Positions 1 to 9,754 of a stretch of 64,000 nt of DNA are shown one piece after another. Under the pieces are notes generated by a model, which was not told where the DNA came from, made no database searches, and saw nothing but the letters and a program-made list of their open reading frames with translations. The DNA comes from JANQOH01 sp965214495 (GTDB taxonomy: Bacteria; Pseudomonadota; Alphaproteobacteria; UBA7887). The stretch is taken from contig OZ243958.1 in assembly GCA_965214495.1 (NCBI GenBank), positions 1,178,001 through 1,242,000 of the forward strand, read 5' to 3'. Both the position numbers and the translations under genes were made by a program. Numbering within the stretch: position 1 is the stretch's first letter; each line of letters starts with the position of its first letter.

Positions 1-3000
1 TTCGAAGCCCTCGCGAGCAGCGACCTCACGGTCAAGGTGTCGACGGCGCTGAAGGAGACGGTGACGGCGGCAGAGCAGGGACTCAGGTTCTTCACGCAGG
101 GGGGGGGACACGCTGACTATCCTGAAAGGGGACGCACGGAGCTTCGAGGAGACAGTGACGATCACCGCCATCGAGAACGATCTGGACGCGCCGGACAGAC
201 ACGTCATAGTGTCGGGGCGGGTGCAGCAGGGCAGCGGGGTCGCCGATCCGGATCCCGTGGAGCTGCGGATCAACGACAACGACCCGGCGCCGCGGATAGT
301 GCTGGTGGCCGCCCCCGCGCCGCCGGCGGGCAGCTTCGTTAGCAGCTTCTCCGAGAACGGCGGAACGGCGACGGTCACCGCCCGGTCGATTGGCAGGTCG
401 GTGTTCGACACGACCATAGCACTGCGTTGGGAACTTCAAGACCAGTTCGCGGGGCAGGAACTCGAACGTTTCATCGAGAGCGGGAACAACATACTGGTCG
501 TTCCGGCCGGGACGGAGAGCTCCCTCGCGGCCGATCCTATGGAACGGAGCCAGACGATCACCGCCATCGACGACCACGTGCCCGGCCCGGACAAGCCCAT
601 CATCGTGTTCGGAGATACGGAAAACGCACTTTACGGGTCCGGGTGTGAGGGTGGGTGCCAGTTCGTGCCCGCCCTGCCCGTGGACCTGATAATCGTCGAA
701 GACGATCCCGATATCACGCTGAGCGTGATGCCGTACGCCGTGATCGAGGGCGACACGAAGACCGTCACCGTCACCGCTTCCTTCCCCGACGACGCCGACG
801 ACGCCTTCCTGCCGGAGGACGACACGATCGTGACCGTCGCCGTGGACAGCGGCACCGCCACCAGGGACGAGGACTTCGGCCGCGTCAACGGCTTCAACAT
901 CAGGATCCCGGCCGGAGAGGCCAGGGCCAAGGGGAGCTTCGAGCTGAGGGCTATCGTCGACGCCCTGACCGAAGACGACGAGACGGTGGCGATCGGCGGT
1001 GATGCGGGCGGGCTCGAAGTTCGCGGAACGACCGTGACGATTCGCGACGCCACTCCTGCCCCGACCGACATCGTGCTGAGCGCCACGCCGTACGTCGTGA
1101 CCGAGGGCGAGACCCGGACCGTCACCGTCACCGCTTCCTTTTCCTCCGTCCTGCGGGAGGACGCCACGATCGTGGCCGTCACCGTGACAGGCGGCGACGC
1201 CAAAGAGGGCGAGGATTTCGACCGCGTCAACGGCTTCGACATCAGGATCCCGGCCGGAGAGGCCAGCGCCGAGGGGAGCTTCGAACTGAGGGCTATCGTC
1301 GACGCCCTGACCGAAGACGACGAGACGGTGGCGATCGGCGGTGTTGCGCGCGGGATCGAAGTTCGCGGAACGACCGTGACGATTCTCGACGCCACTCCTG
1401 CCCCGACCGACATCGTGCTGAGCGTCTCGCCGGGCGCCGTCGCCGAACACAGCGGCACGACGGAGATTACCGTGACCGCGAGCTTCGCCGACGGCGAGAC
1501 GGCGCCGGACGACACCGACGTGACCGTCACGGTGGCGGATGGCACCGCCGAGGGCGGGGTGGATTTCAAGCGCGTTACGCCGCCGTTCCCCGTCACCATT
1601 CCCGCGGGCGAAAACGACGGGACGGCGGTCTTTCTACTGACGGTAATCGACGACGAGGACCAGGAGGAGGACGAGAGCGTGACGGTGACGGGCGCAGCGA
1701 CGGCGTTCACCGTCGGCGGAATGCCCACCGTCACGATCGAAGACGACGACGCCACTCCCGTCCCGCCCCCCGCCCCGACCGACATCGTGCTGAGTGTCGC
1801 GCCGGGCGCCGTCGCCGAGGGCAGCGGCACGACGGAGATTACCGTGACCGCGAGCTTCGCCGACGGCGAGACGGCGCCGGACGACACCGACGTGACCGTC
1901 ACGGTGGCGGATGGCACCGCCAACAGCGGGGTGGATTTCGAGCGCGTTACGCCGTTCCCTATCACCATTCCCGCGAACACGGCCGACGGGGAGGCGACCT
2001 TTCTACTGACGGTAATCGACGACGAGGACCAGGAGGAGGACGAGAGCGTGACGGTGACGGGCGCAGCGACGGCGTTCACCGTCGGCGGAATGCCCGTCGT
2101 CATGATCGAAGACGACGACGGGGATATCGACGACGCGAACCTGATGCCCGAGCTCCCGACGATCCCCGACCAGGAATGGACCGTGGGCGAGGAGATCGAG
2201 CCGCTCGCGCTGCCCGAGGCCGAAGGCGGCGACGCGCCGCTGATCTGGGAGCTGACGCCGGAGATCGAGCGGTACGGCCTCGACTACGATGACGAGACCC
2301 GCACGATTTCCGGCACGCCGGACCGGGAGCTCGGGCGAACGCCGTTCACCATCGAGGTAACGGACGACGACGGTGACGCAAGCACCTCGGTGTTCCATAT
2401 CACCATCCATCCCGCGCCCCGTCCTGCGCCGGCCGGCCCGAGCCTCGCACGCGTGAACGAAACCATCCTGCCGGAACTGGCGCGCGCCTATGCGGAGAAC
2501 GCGGCCGACGCAGCCGAGAACTGCCTCGACGAGCGGACGCTGGACTCCGGCGCGGGGGACGCGGCGCCGAACGGCGGAGCGGCAAGGACAGCCACGCCGG
2601 CGGACATGCTCTCCTCTTTCGCCCGGACGCTGAAGGCGAACGAGCGGGCGCTGCGGGAAGGCGACTGGCGCCAGGCGCTGTCCGGCGAATCCTTCGCGCT
2701 CGGGTTGGCGGAGGGCGGCCCCGGCGGCGCCGATGTCGTCGTCTGCGGCGGCGGCAAGGCGCGCGGGCTGTCGCTCGACGACAGGGCGGTGGACTGGGGC
2801 GGCGAGATGTTCGCCGGCCATCTCGGCGCCGTGGCCGCGCTCGGCGACGGGGTGCGGGCGGGCGCGGCGGTCTCGTGGTCCGACAGCCGGATCGACTATA
2901 TCGATCGCAGCCGCGGCGCACCCGCATCGGGAGTCCACGAGAGCCGGATGACAGGCTTCCACCCCTTCATGTGGTGGGCCCTGCCCGACGGCTCTCGCCT

Positions 3001-3835
3001 GTGGGTGACCGTCGGTGTCGGCGGGGGCGAGATCGAGATCGACGACGGGCAGACAGGCGACCGGTCGAGCGACAGCACGCTGTTGACAACGGCGGTGGGC
3101 GGCAGAACGCGACTCTCGGCGGACGGGGCGATGACGCTCCACCTGAAAGGCGAGGCGCACACCGCACGGCTCGATCTCGACGGTGACGGCGGCCCGATCG
3201 CGGGGATGACGGCCTCGGCGCACCGTGCGCATCTGACGGCGGAGGGCTCGCGCGTCTTCGCCCTCGCCGCCGGCGCGACGCTGACGCCTTCGGCGGAGCT
3301 CGGGCTGCGCTACAACGGCGGCGAGGGCGCTCAGGGGGCCGGCGTCGAACTCGGCGGCACACTCGCCTATAACGATCCGGTCTCGGGCCTGACTGCGGAA
3401 GTGGCGGGCGGGGGGCTCGCAGCGCACGCCCGCGGGCTTCGCGAATGGCGCATGTCGGCCCTCCTTCGCCTCAACCGCTCCACCGACGGGCTCGGGCTGA
3501 TTCTGGGCGTCGCGCCGTCGTGGGGCACGGCTTCGAGCAGAATCGGCGGTCCGGGCGCTGCCCTCGCTGCCGTCGCCGCCGGTCGGGAGACCAACGACAA
3601 CGCGCCCGCCGGGCGGATCGAGGCGACGGCAGGCTACGGCTTCGCGGCGTTGGGCGGCGCCCTCACCCCGGAGGCCGGCGTCGCACTGGCCGACGACGGC
3701 GCCCGGCGCTACTTCCTGGGCGGCCGCCTCGGGTTCGGCGAGGGGATTCACGTGGGCCTCGCAATCAGCCGCCGCGAGCGCCGCGCGGCTGCCTCGGAAC
3801 ACGGGGTGCATCTCGCCGTCCACATGCGTTGGTAA
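1..3835 (+). CDS. Calx-beta repeat autotransporter-like surface protein, 5' partial, frame break at G9
   Basis: Large surface protein entering from the left edge. The passenger is made of Calx-beta-type repeats (repeated 'PTDIVLS..P..V.EG..' and 'VTVTASF' strands, acidic loops ending in 'IEDDD'), followed by an Ig/cadherin-like domain near nt 2140-2400 ('SGTPDRELGRTPFTIEVTDDDGD'-like pattern). The last ~400 residues (from about nt 2600) look like a 12-strand-type beta barrel ending in Trp ('HMRW'), as outer-membrane autotransporters do. Two repeats (nt ~1463 and ~1835, offset 372 bp) are almost identical, a sign of recent duplication. Bases 1-105 encode the same kind of protein in frame 1, while 107-3835 is in frame 2; the switch falls exactly in a run of nine G, and eight G would join the two parts. 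Function beyond adhesion or surface display is not inferable. Confidence 0.75.
99..107 (+). repeat. G9 homopolymer at the frame break of the surface protein
   Basis: Nine consecutive G. Upstream codons read ..FFTQGG in frame 1; downstream codons read DTLTILKG.. in frame 2. Removing one G restores a single reading frame, so the tract is either a slipped-strand phase-variation switch or a homopolymer sequencing error. Confidence 0.8.
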
Positions 3836-3870
3836 GCGGGGCCGCGGACACCGGACCTTTGAAACCCTTG

Positions 3871-3895
3871 GGTGCGCGGGCGTCCCGCCCGCATC
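3871..3895 (+). repeat. REP-like palindrome, single copy
   Basis: A 25-bp sequence with a 17-bp internal palindrome (GCGGGCG-TCC-CGCCCGC) sits just after the autotransporter stop. The identical 25-mer occurs in reverse orientation at 20674-20698, and a covarying version forms the paired hairpins at 48182 and 62073. The rest of 3836-4085 shows no gene. Confidence 0.7.
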
Positions 3896-4085
3896 TGTAC
3901 CGAACGCGCGAAGAATCGACGATGCGGGCCGCACACTCGCATACCCCGCTATCGTCGCCGGCGCATACCGCGACAATCTTCAAACCGGGACACCACCGCC
4001 TCGTCCGCCGGGTCGATTCCGCCGACGGCATGGTGTTATACCGCCGGAGGATGCGGCATCGGGAAATCGCGCGAAGGAGAACGCC

Positions 4086-4883
4086 ATGATCGAACTCGAC
4101 GGCGCAGCCGTGATCGTCACCGGATCGACGCGGGGCGTCGGCGCCGCGACCGCGCTCATGCTCGCCGAACGCGGCGCCAGGGTGACGATCAACTGCTCGA
4201 AATCCCTCGACCAGGCAGAGGCGGTCGCCGCCGACTGCCGCGCGCGCGGCGGCGAGACGCTGATCGTCCGGGGCGACGTGTCCGAAGACGCCGATTGCCG
4301 GCGCATCGCCCGCGAGACGCTCGACCGTTGGGGCCGCATCGACGGACTGGTCAACAACGCCGGCACGACCGTGTTCCGCGCCCATGACGACCTCGAGGGC
4401 CTCGACGCCGCCGACTTCCAGCGCGTCTATGCCGTCAACACCATCGGCCCGTTCCAGATGATCCGCGCCTGTGCGCCGCACATGAAGGCGCGCGGGCGCG
4501 GCGCCGTCGTCAACGTGTCGTCGGTCGCCGGCTCCTACGGCGTCGGTTCGTCGCTCGCTTACGTCGGCTCCAAGGCGGCGCTCAACATGCTCACCGTCTC
4601 GCTGGCGCGCGTGCTGGGGCCGGAAATCGCCGTCAACACGGCCAATCCCGGTTTCATCGCCGGCGACTGGCTGCGCGACGGCATGGGTGAAGACAACTAC
4701 AACCGCGTCAAGGAGTCGCTGGAGAAAACCACGCCGCTGCGCGCGGTCAACCAACCGGAAGACATCGCCCGCAACATCGTCTGGCTGCTCGAGGGCGCGC
4801 CGAACGTCACCGGCCACCTGTTCCATATCGACGCCGGCATGGGCCTGATCCGCGGCGCCCTGCCGGCGATGGTGAAACGGTAG
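4086..4883 (+). CDS. SDR-family NAD(P)-dependent oxidoreductase
   Basis: A 265-residue classical short-chain dehydrogenase/reductase. The Rossmann cofactor motif TGSTRGVG is near residue 13, NNAG near 90, the catalytic Ser lies in NVSSVAG, and the YxxxK pair is in YVGSK. FabG-like enzymes reduce or oxidise keto/hydroxy groups with NAD(P)H; the substrate here cannot be told from sequence. A good ribosome site (GAAGGAGAA) lies 6 bases before the ATG. The next gene starts directly after its stop codon, so the two are probably co-transcribed. Confidence 0.88.
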   Translation: MIELDGAAVIVTGSTRGVGAATALMLAERGARVTINCSKSLDQAEAVAADCRARGGETLIVRGDVSEDADCRRIARETLDRWGRIDGLVNNAGTTVFRAHDDLEGLDAADFQRVYAVNTIGPFQMIRACAPHMKARGRGAVVNVSSVAGSYGVGSSLAYVGSKAALNMLTVSLARVLGPEIAVNTANPGFIAGDWLRDGMGEDNYNRVKESLEKTTPLRAVNQPEDIARNIVWLLEGAPNVTGHLFHIDAGMGLIRGALPAMVKR

Positions 4884-5441
4884 GTGGCGGCGGCGCGCTT
4901 TTCCCGACGCCGGGTCCTGACAGGGGCCGCGTTCGCGAGCGTCGCCCTCGCCGCCCCCGCCCGGGCGGAGTGGCGCGTTCACGAGGAATCGACGCTCGAC
5001 AGCGCCCCGCGCGCGCCCTTGCGCATCGGCGACATCTTCCAGACCCGGTCCGGCTATCTCTATTCGGTGAAAGAACGCCCGCGCGACTACACCCGAAAAT
5101 ACTGGCCCGGGGTGATCGTGCTCACCGACGGACGAGTCCACAAGCTGTTCATCGAAGGGCTGGACGAGCCGGTGGTCTGCCTGTGCCTGAACTGCGGCTT
5201 CGGCCGCCCGACGGCGCCGCCGGCGCGCCCGACCCGTAGCCGGATCGAGGGAACCTTCACCGGTTGGGACGGCAATACCATCGTCGAACTCGACAACGGC
5301 CAGATCTGGCGGCAAGACGAGTATCTGTTCCGCTACACCTACGCCTACCGGCCCGAAGCCGTCGTCTTCGAGGACGGCGGCCGCTTTCGGATGAAGGTCG
5401 AGGGAATCGACAAGGCGGTGCGCGTGCGCCGGGTGCGCTGA
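4884..5441 (+). CDS. Tat-type exported protein of unknown function
   Basis: A 185-residue protein starting with GTG immediately after the SDR stop (zero spacing, likely coupled translation). The N-terminus SRRRVLTGAAFASVALA followed by ARA-E is a twin-arginine-like signal peptide with a cleavage site near residue 27. The mature part has a CLCLNC cysteine cluster and a C-terminal beta-rich segment (GTFTGWDGNTIVELDNGQ, then IWRQDEYLFRYTYAYRP) that resembles small periplasmic proteins of unknown function. No catalytic motif is recognised. Confidence 0.65.
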   Translation: MAAARFSRRRVLTGAAFASVALAAPARAEWRVHEESTLDSAPRAPLRIGDIFQTRSGYLYSVKERPRDYTRKYWPGVIVLTDGRVHKLFIEGLDEPVVCLCLNCGFGRPTAPPARPTRSRIEGTFTGWDGNTIVELDNGQIWRQDEYLFRYTYAYRPEAVVFEDGGRFRMKVEGIDKAVRVRRVR

Positions 5442-5460
5442 GACGACCCCCGCCCCGGCG

Positions 5461-6171
5461 TCAGGCGGTTTTCGCGGACTCGATCATCGCGTTCTTGATG
5501 GCGTCGGCGCTCGCGCCGGGCTTGCGGGCGGCGGCGATGACCACCGCCTCGCGCCGCGCGATCGAGGCCGCCGCTTCGACCACCGCCCGCGCCGCGCCGG
5601 CCGGCACCACCACCGCGCCGTGCCGGTCGGCGTGGATCAGGTCGCCCGATTCCACCGTCATCCCCGCGATGCTTACCGGGCAGTCGTAATCGACCACATG
5701 GACGAAGCCGTGACTCGGCGCAATGACCCCGGCGAGGATCTGGAAGCCGTCCGCCAGCGCGTCGAGATCGCGTGCGCTGCCGTTGGTGATCGTCCCCAGG
5801 CAACCGAGCGCCTTGTGGACGTTGGTGTTCACCTCGCCCCAGAACGAGCCGAACCCCGCCTCGCCGTCGTCCAGGTCCTGCACGACGCTCACCGTCGGCC
5901 CGGGCCCCGCCGCGAGATAGTCGAGATGGCCGAAGCGCGTCTCGCGGACTTTCTCCGGTTCCGCCGCCGACGGCCGCTTGGCGCGGATGGTCGCGGTTCG
6001 CGCATAGCCCACCATCGCTCCGAGTTCGGGGCGCACGCAGTGGAGCGTGCGCGTGGTGAACCCGTATGCGCGCCGCTCCGGCGCCACAAGTTCGATGGCG
6101 TTGCACACCGACGGCGTGTCGAGCGCCCTCAGGGCGTCGAGGTCGCGGGCGCTGGGCGCCTGGTCGTTCAT
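5461..6171 (-). CDS. RraA-like family protein (aldolase/demethylmenaquinone-methyltransferase-like fold)
   Basis: A 236-residue RraA-fold protein. Typical features are NGSARDLDAL (the Arg-Asp pair of the family) and the C-terminal block from DCPVSIAGM through GDLIHADRHGAVVVP. Family members include 4-hydroxy-4-methyl-2-oxoglutarate aldolases and regulators of RNase E. The acidic residue normally three positions after the RD pair in HMG/CHA aldolases appears to be Ala here, so aldolase activity is uncertain. It lies 26 bp downstream of the maleylacetate reductase gene on the same strand, which fits a catabolic role on a C4-C6 acid rather than RNA turnover. Confidence 0.75.
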   Translation of the reverse strand: MNDQAPSARDLDALRALDTPSVCNAIELVAPERRAYGFTTRTLHCVRPELGAMVGYARTATIRAKRPSAAEPEKVRETRFGHLDYLAAGPGPTVSVVQDLDDGEAGFGSFWGEVNTNVHKALGCLGTITNGSARDLDALADGFQILAGVIAPSHGFVHVVDYDCPVSIAGMTVESGDLIHADRHGAVVVPAGAARAVVEAAASIARREAVVIAAARKPGASADAIKNAMIESAKTA

Positions 6172-6197
6172 GGTCGGTCTCCCGTTCCCGTGATCGG

Positions 6198-7295
6198 TCA
6201 GGCGCGCCCCGGCCGGCGGCCGCGCCAGGCGTCGTCGAGCAGGGCGCGCATCGATTCGCGCGACACCGGTCGCGGATTGTCGCCGACATGCGCGACCGCC
6301 AGCGCCGCCGCCCGGTCGAGCGCGCCTTCGCCGAGCCCCATCGCGGCGAGGCTGACGGGCAGCACTCCCAAACCGGCGACGAAGTCGAACAGAAACGGCG
6401 CCGCGGCCGCGGCTGCCTCTCCGTCCGAGTCCCCCGTCGCGGCGCCCATCGCGCGCGCCGCCCGCGCCACCGGCGCGACAGCCGCCGGGGCGTTGTAGTG
6501 CACCGCGTGGGGAATGACCACCGCGTTCGTCTCGCCGTGGTCGAGTCCGTAGCTGCCGCCGAGCACATGGCAGAGCCGGTGATGAAGCGCGATGCCCGTC
6601 GAACCCAGCGCCATCCCCGCCAGCCAGGCGCCGTATAGCGTTCGCGCCCGCGCGCCGGCGTTCCCCGGATCGCGGGTCACTTCGGGAATCCCGGCCCCCA
6701 GCGCCGTCAGGCCCGCCTCGGCGAGCAGGCTCGACAGCGGGTTCGCCGCCGCGACGTAGAGCGCTTCGATGCCGTGCGCCACGGCGTTCATACCGCTGGC
6801 CGCGGAGGCGCCGGGCGGCAGGCTATGGGTGAGCGCCGGATCGTAGATTGCCGCGCGCGGGCGCACGAACGGACCGCCGACGGTTTTCTTCACGCCGTCG
6901 CGGGTGATGCCGACGATCCCCGTCATCTCCGAACCCGAATAGGTGGTCGGCACGGCGACCACCGGAATCTCTTCCGTCAGGGCAACCGCCTTGGCGAGGC
7001 CGATCGGGGTTCCGCCGCCGACCGAGACGACCGCATCGACGCCGTTCGCGCGCGCCACCGCGCGGGCCTCTTCCGCCTGTTCGAACGGCGCGTGCTGACG
7101 CGCATCGCCGATCGCCGCTGCAACACGCGGTCCCAGCGCCGTAGCAAGCAAGTCCGCATGACCCCGATTCGAAGGGCTAGCGACGATCAGCAGCCGCCCG
7201 ACGCCAAGCCGCTCGACCTCCTCGCCGACGCGCGCGAACGCCCCCTCGCCGAAAACCACGCGCTGCTCGAACGCTTCGTAAACGAACGCTTCCAT
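6198..7295 (-). CDS. Maleylacetate reductase, iron-type alcohol dehydrogenase family
   Basis: A 365-residue protein. The ATG at 7295 is chosen because MEAFVYEAFEQRVVFGEG is the family's usual N-terminus; the reading frame upstream runs into the repeat array. It has the NAD-binding VVSVGGGTPIGLAKA, the PTTYSGSEMT segment, and metal/His-rich motifs MNAVAHGIEALY, LHHRLCHVLGG and LDHGETNAVVIPH. Maleylacetate reductases convert maleylacetate to 3-oxoadipate with NAD(P)H at the end of (chloro)catechol and hydroxyquinol degradation. No ring-cleavage dioxygenase is visible in the window. The RraA-like gene follows at 26 bp. Confidence 0.85.
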   Translation of the reverse strand: MEAFVYEAFEQRVVFGEGAFARVGEEVERLGVGRLLIVASPSNRGHADLLATALGPRVAAAIGDARQHAPFEQAEEARAVARANGVDAVVSVGGGTPIGLAKAVALTEEIPVVAVPTTYSGSEMTGIVGITRDGVKKTVGGPFVRPRAAIYDPALTHSLPPGASAASGMNAVAHGIEALYVAAANPLSSLLAEAGLTALGAGIPEVTRDPGNAGARARTLYGAWLAGMALGSTGIALHHRLCHVLGGSYGLDHGETNAVVIPHAVHYNAPAAVAPVARAARAMGAATGDSDGEAAAAAAPFLFDFVAGLGVLPVSLAAMGLGEGALDRAAALAVAHVGDNPRPVSRESMRALLDDAWRGRRPGRA

Positions 7296-7448
7296 CGTCG
7301 ATCGATCATATCGTCGCCCCGCGTCCCGGCGAAGCCGTCTTCGGTAGTATCCCGGTTCGAAATCGACACGCTGCGGGTTGGCCGGCCCCCAGCGCGCGCC
7401 GGCCCCGCCATCATTGCCGGCACGAACCCGCACGAACCGCGAATATTT

Positions 7449-8540
7449 CTGTAGGGGCAACCCTTGTGGTTGCCCTCCTCGGGTCGCCTTCGTATTCGGA
7501 GGATCGGGCACCCACAAGGGGCGCCCCTACAGACGGGTCGAGGCCGCCTGTCGCCCCTCCCCGGCGGCCGAAGGTTACGCAGTCCCGCCGTCGTCACCAG
7601 CGCAAACCCGAACGAACCACAACAATCCTTGTAGGGGCAACCCTTGTGGTTGCCCTCCTCAGGTCGCCCGCATGTTCGGAGGTTCGGGCACCCACAAGGG
7701 GCGCCCCTACAGACGGGTCGAGGCCACCTGCCACCGCGGCCCTTTCGCAGCGGCTTGGAGGTCCCACTACCCCACTATCGTCACCAGCACGACCCCGCAC
7801 GAACCGCGAATACTTCTGTAGGGGCAACCCTTGTGGTTGCCCTCCTCAGGTCGCCCGCATGTTCGGAGGTTCGGGCACCCACAAGGGGCGCCCCTACAGA
7901 CGGGTCGAGGCCACCTGCCACCGCGGCCCTTTCGCAGCGGCTTGGAGGTCCCACTACCCCACTATCGTCACCAGCACGACCCCGCACGAACCGCGAATAC
8001 TTCTGTAGGGGCAACCCTTGTGGTTGCCCTCCTCAGGTCGCCCGCATGTTCGGAGGTTCGGGCACCCACAAGGGGCGCCCCTACAGCCGGGTCAAGGCCA
8101 CCTGCCACCGCGGCCCTTTCGCAGCGGCTTGGAGGTCCCACTACCCCACTATCGTCACCAGCACGACCCCGCACGAACCGCGAATACTTCTGTAGGGGCA
8201 ACCCTTGTGGTTGCCCTCCTCAGGTCGCCCGCATGTTCGGAGGTTCGGGCGCCCACAAGGGGCGCCCCTACAGCCGGGTCAAGGCCATCTGCCGCCGCGG
8301 CCCTTTCGCAGCGGCTTGGAGGTCCCACTACCCCACTATCGTCACCAGCACGACCCCGCACGAACCGCGAATACTTCTGTAGGGGCAACCCTTGTGGTTG
8401 CCCTCCTCAGGTCGCCCGCATGTTCGGAGGTTCGGGCACCCACAAGGGGCGCCCCTACAGCCGGGTCAAGGCCATCTGCCGCCGCCTCCACCGCTTCGCG
8501 GCGGCTTGGCGGTTCCACTGTCCCGCCGTCGTCATCAGCA
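7449..8540. repeat. Tandem array of hairpin repeats, 187-bp period, six copies
   Basis: Fills the gap between maleylacetate reductase (starts 7295) and the PhyH gene (ends 8588). Each copy has a 26-bp arm (TGTAGGGGCAACCCTTGTGG.., at ~7450, 7630, 7817, 8004, 8191, 8378) and a matching inverted arm ~30 bp later (23 of 26 positions pair), then ~105 bp of unique spacer. Copies 2-5 are nearly identical with a 187/188-bp period; the first and last spacers diverge. Open frames in this region are by-products of the repeats. I see no real gene between 7296 and 8587. Confidence 0.92.
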
Positions 8541-8587
8541 CGAACACGAAAGACACTCCCGACCCCGCGCCCGAGGCGTCGCGCTCA

Positions 8588-9490
8588 TTACTCCGCCGCC
8601 GCGACTCGAACTTCGGGCTCGTGGCTGAAGTAGTTGTGCGCCAGCGTGCGCTGGTTCTCGTAGATCGAACCCTGATGGACCGCCTTCGGCAGCGGCATCC
8701 GCACCGGCGCAGGCGCGAGCCGGGGCGAGAGGCACGGCTTGCCGCGCACGACACGCGCGCAGAACGCCTCGAAATCATCGACCGCCTCGGTGCCCGCCAG
8801 CGGCCACGCATCGGCGGCAGCGTATTCGAACAGCAGCAGGCGCCGCGGCGCCGCCGACCGGTTGAGGCGCGATCCGTGGATCAGGCGCGCATGGTGGATG
8901 GTGATGGAACCCGCCGGCGCCGTCACCGGCACGGCCGCGTCGAAATCGACCGCCGCCCCGTCGGGGTCGATCGCGCCGCAGAACGCCCCGTTCGCGTGAT
9001 GGTCGTAAACCGGCCCCGTGTGCGTGCCCGGCAGCATCATCAGCGGGCCGTTGTCCAGCGTCATATCGTCGAGCAGGATTCCCACCGCCAGCACGTCGTC
9101 GTTGGTGTGGGGATAGAACGCCCAGTCCTGATGCCACTCCACCGGCGCGCCGTAGCCCGCCGCCTTCATGTTGACCTTGCCGCCGGGGCGCATGCGGATG
9201 TCTTCGCCGATCAACAAGGCGAGGATATCCGTGATGCGCGGATGCGCAGCGAGTTCGCGGTAGAACGGATGCGCCAGATACGGGGTCTTGATCCGCCGCA
9301 CCCGCGGCCGCTCCGGCGTATGGCTGTCCTCGAGGTCGAGAAACTTGCTGTGCCCGGTCAGACCGCGTGCGCCGGCCACGACCTCTTCCGTAACCCGGCG
9401 CAACTCCGCGAGCAGGCGGTCGTCGAGCACGCCCTCAACTACCAGATACCCTCGTTCACGGTAACCGGCGACGTCTTCGGGTCCGATCAT
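8588..9490 (-). CDS. Phytanoyl-CoA dioxygenase (PhyH) family, Fe(II)/2-oxoglutarate oxygenase
   Basis: A 300-residue PhyH-type oxygenase. The iron-binding facial triad is visible: H120-x-D122 in EWHQDWAF and a distal His205 in LIHGSRLNRS, where the nearby Arg/Ser would bind 2-oxoglutarate. These enzymes hydroxylate small carboxylates, acyl-CoAs or natural products. Its ATG overlaps the stop of the MoaD-like gene (ATGA at 9487-9490), so it is the last gene of the molybdenum-hydroxylase operon and probably acts on the same substrate. Confidence 0.87.
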   Translation of the reverse strand: MIGPEDVAGYRERGYLVVEGVLDDRLLAELRRVTEEVVAGARGLTGHSKFLDLEDSHTPERPRVRRIKTPYLAHPFYRELAAHPRITDILALLIGEDIRMRPGGKVNMKAAGYGAPVEWHQDWAFYPHTNDDVLAVGILLDDMTLDNGPLMMLPGTHTGPVYDHHANGAFCGAIDPDGAAVDFDAAVPVTAPAGSITIHHARLIHGSRLNRSAAPRRLLLFEYAAADAWPLAGTEAVDDFEAFCARVVRGKPCLSPRLAPAPVRMPLPKAVHQGSIYENQRTLAHNYFSHEPEVRVAAAE

Positions 9491-9741
9491 CGGCTTCCTC
9501 CGCCGATCTTGGGAAGCAGATAGACTTCGCTGTCCGGCCGCACCGCCTCCAGCATGGCGTTCTGCAGGATCTCGCCATCGACGGCGACCGCCATGCCTTC
9601 CTCGATCGTCGCGGCGATGCCGGGGAAGCGGGCGTCGAGACCGCGCACCAGATCGCGCACGGTCTCGCCTTCGACCTCGATCTCGGTCTCGCCGCCGGCG
9701 AACTGTTGGCCGACTCCGGCCGGCAGAACGACCCGCGGCAT
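9487..9741 (-). CDS. MoaD/ThiS-like ubiquitin-fold sulfur carrier with -GGGSR tail
   Basis: An 84-residue beta-grasp protein: V-rich first strand, 'EVEGETVRDLVRGLDARFPG', 'VAVDGEILQNAML', and a C-terminus YLLPKIGGGSR. MoaD/ThiS proteins donate sulfur through a terminal Gly-Gly thiocarboxylate. Here two residues (Ser-Arg) follow the glycines, so activation would need trimming or is not used. It lies 13 bp after the large Mo subunit and overlaps the PhyH gene, so a role in cofactor or substrate sulfuration for this operon is inferred. Confidence 0.78.
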   Translation of the reverse strand: MPRVVLPAGVGQQFAGGETEIEVEGETVRDLVRGLDARFPGIAATIEEGMAVAVDGEILQNAMLEAVRPDSEVYLLPKIGGGSR

Positions 9742-9754
9742 CGCCCGGCGCGTC

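Noticed and set aside
92..1450. 452-residue open frame on the minus strand opposite the autotransporter
   Set aside because: It is the antisense shadow of the Calx-beta repeats, with the same periodicity and no ribosome site.
7449..8540. CRISPR array
   Set aside because: Units are 187 bp with nearly identical spacers and inverted-repeat cores; CRISPR needs short repeats with unique spacers, and no cas genes are present.
7466..8633. Long open frames on both strands across 7466-8633
   Set aside because: They repeat with the 187-bp period of the hairpin array and have no ribosome sites or domain content; they arise because the repeat has no stops in several frames.
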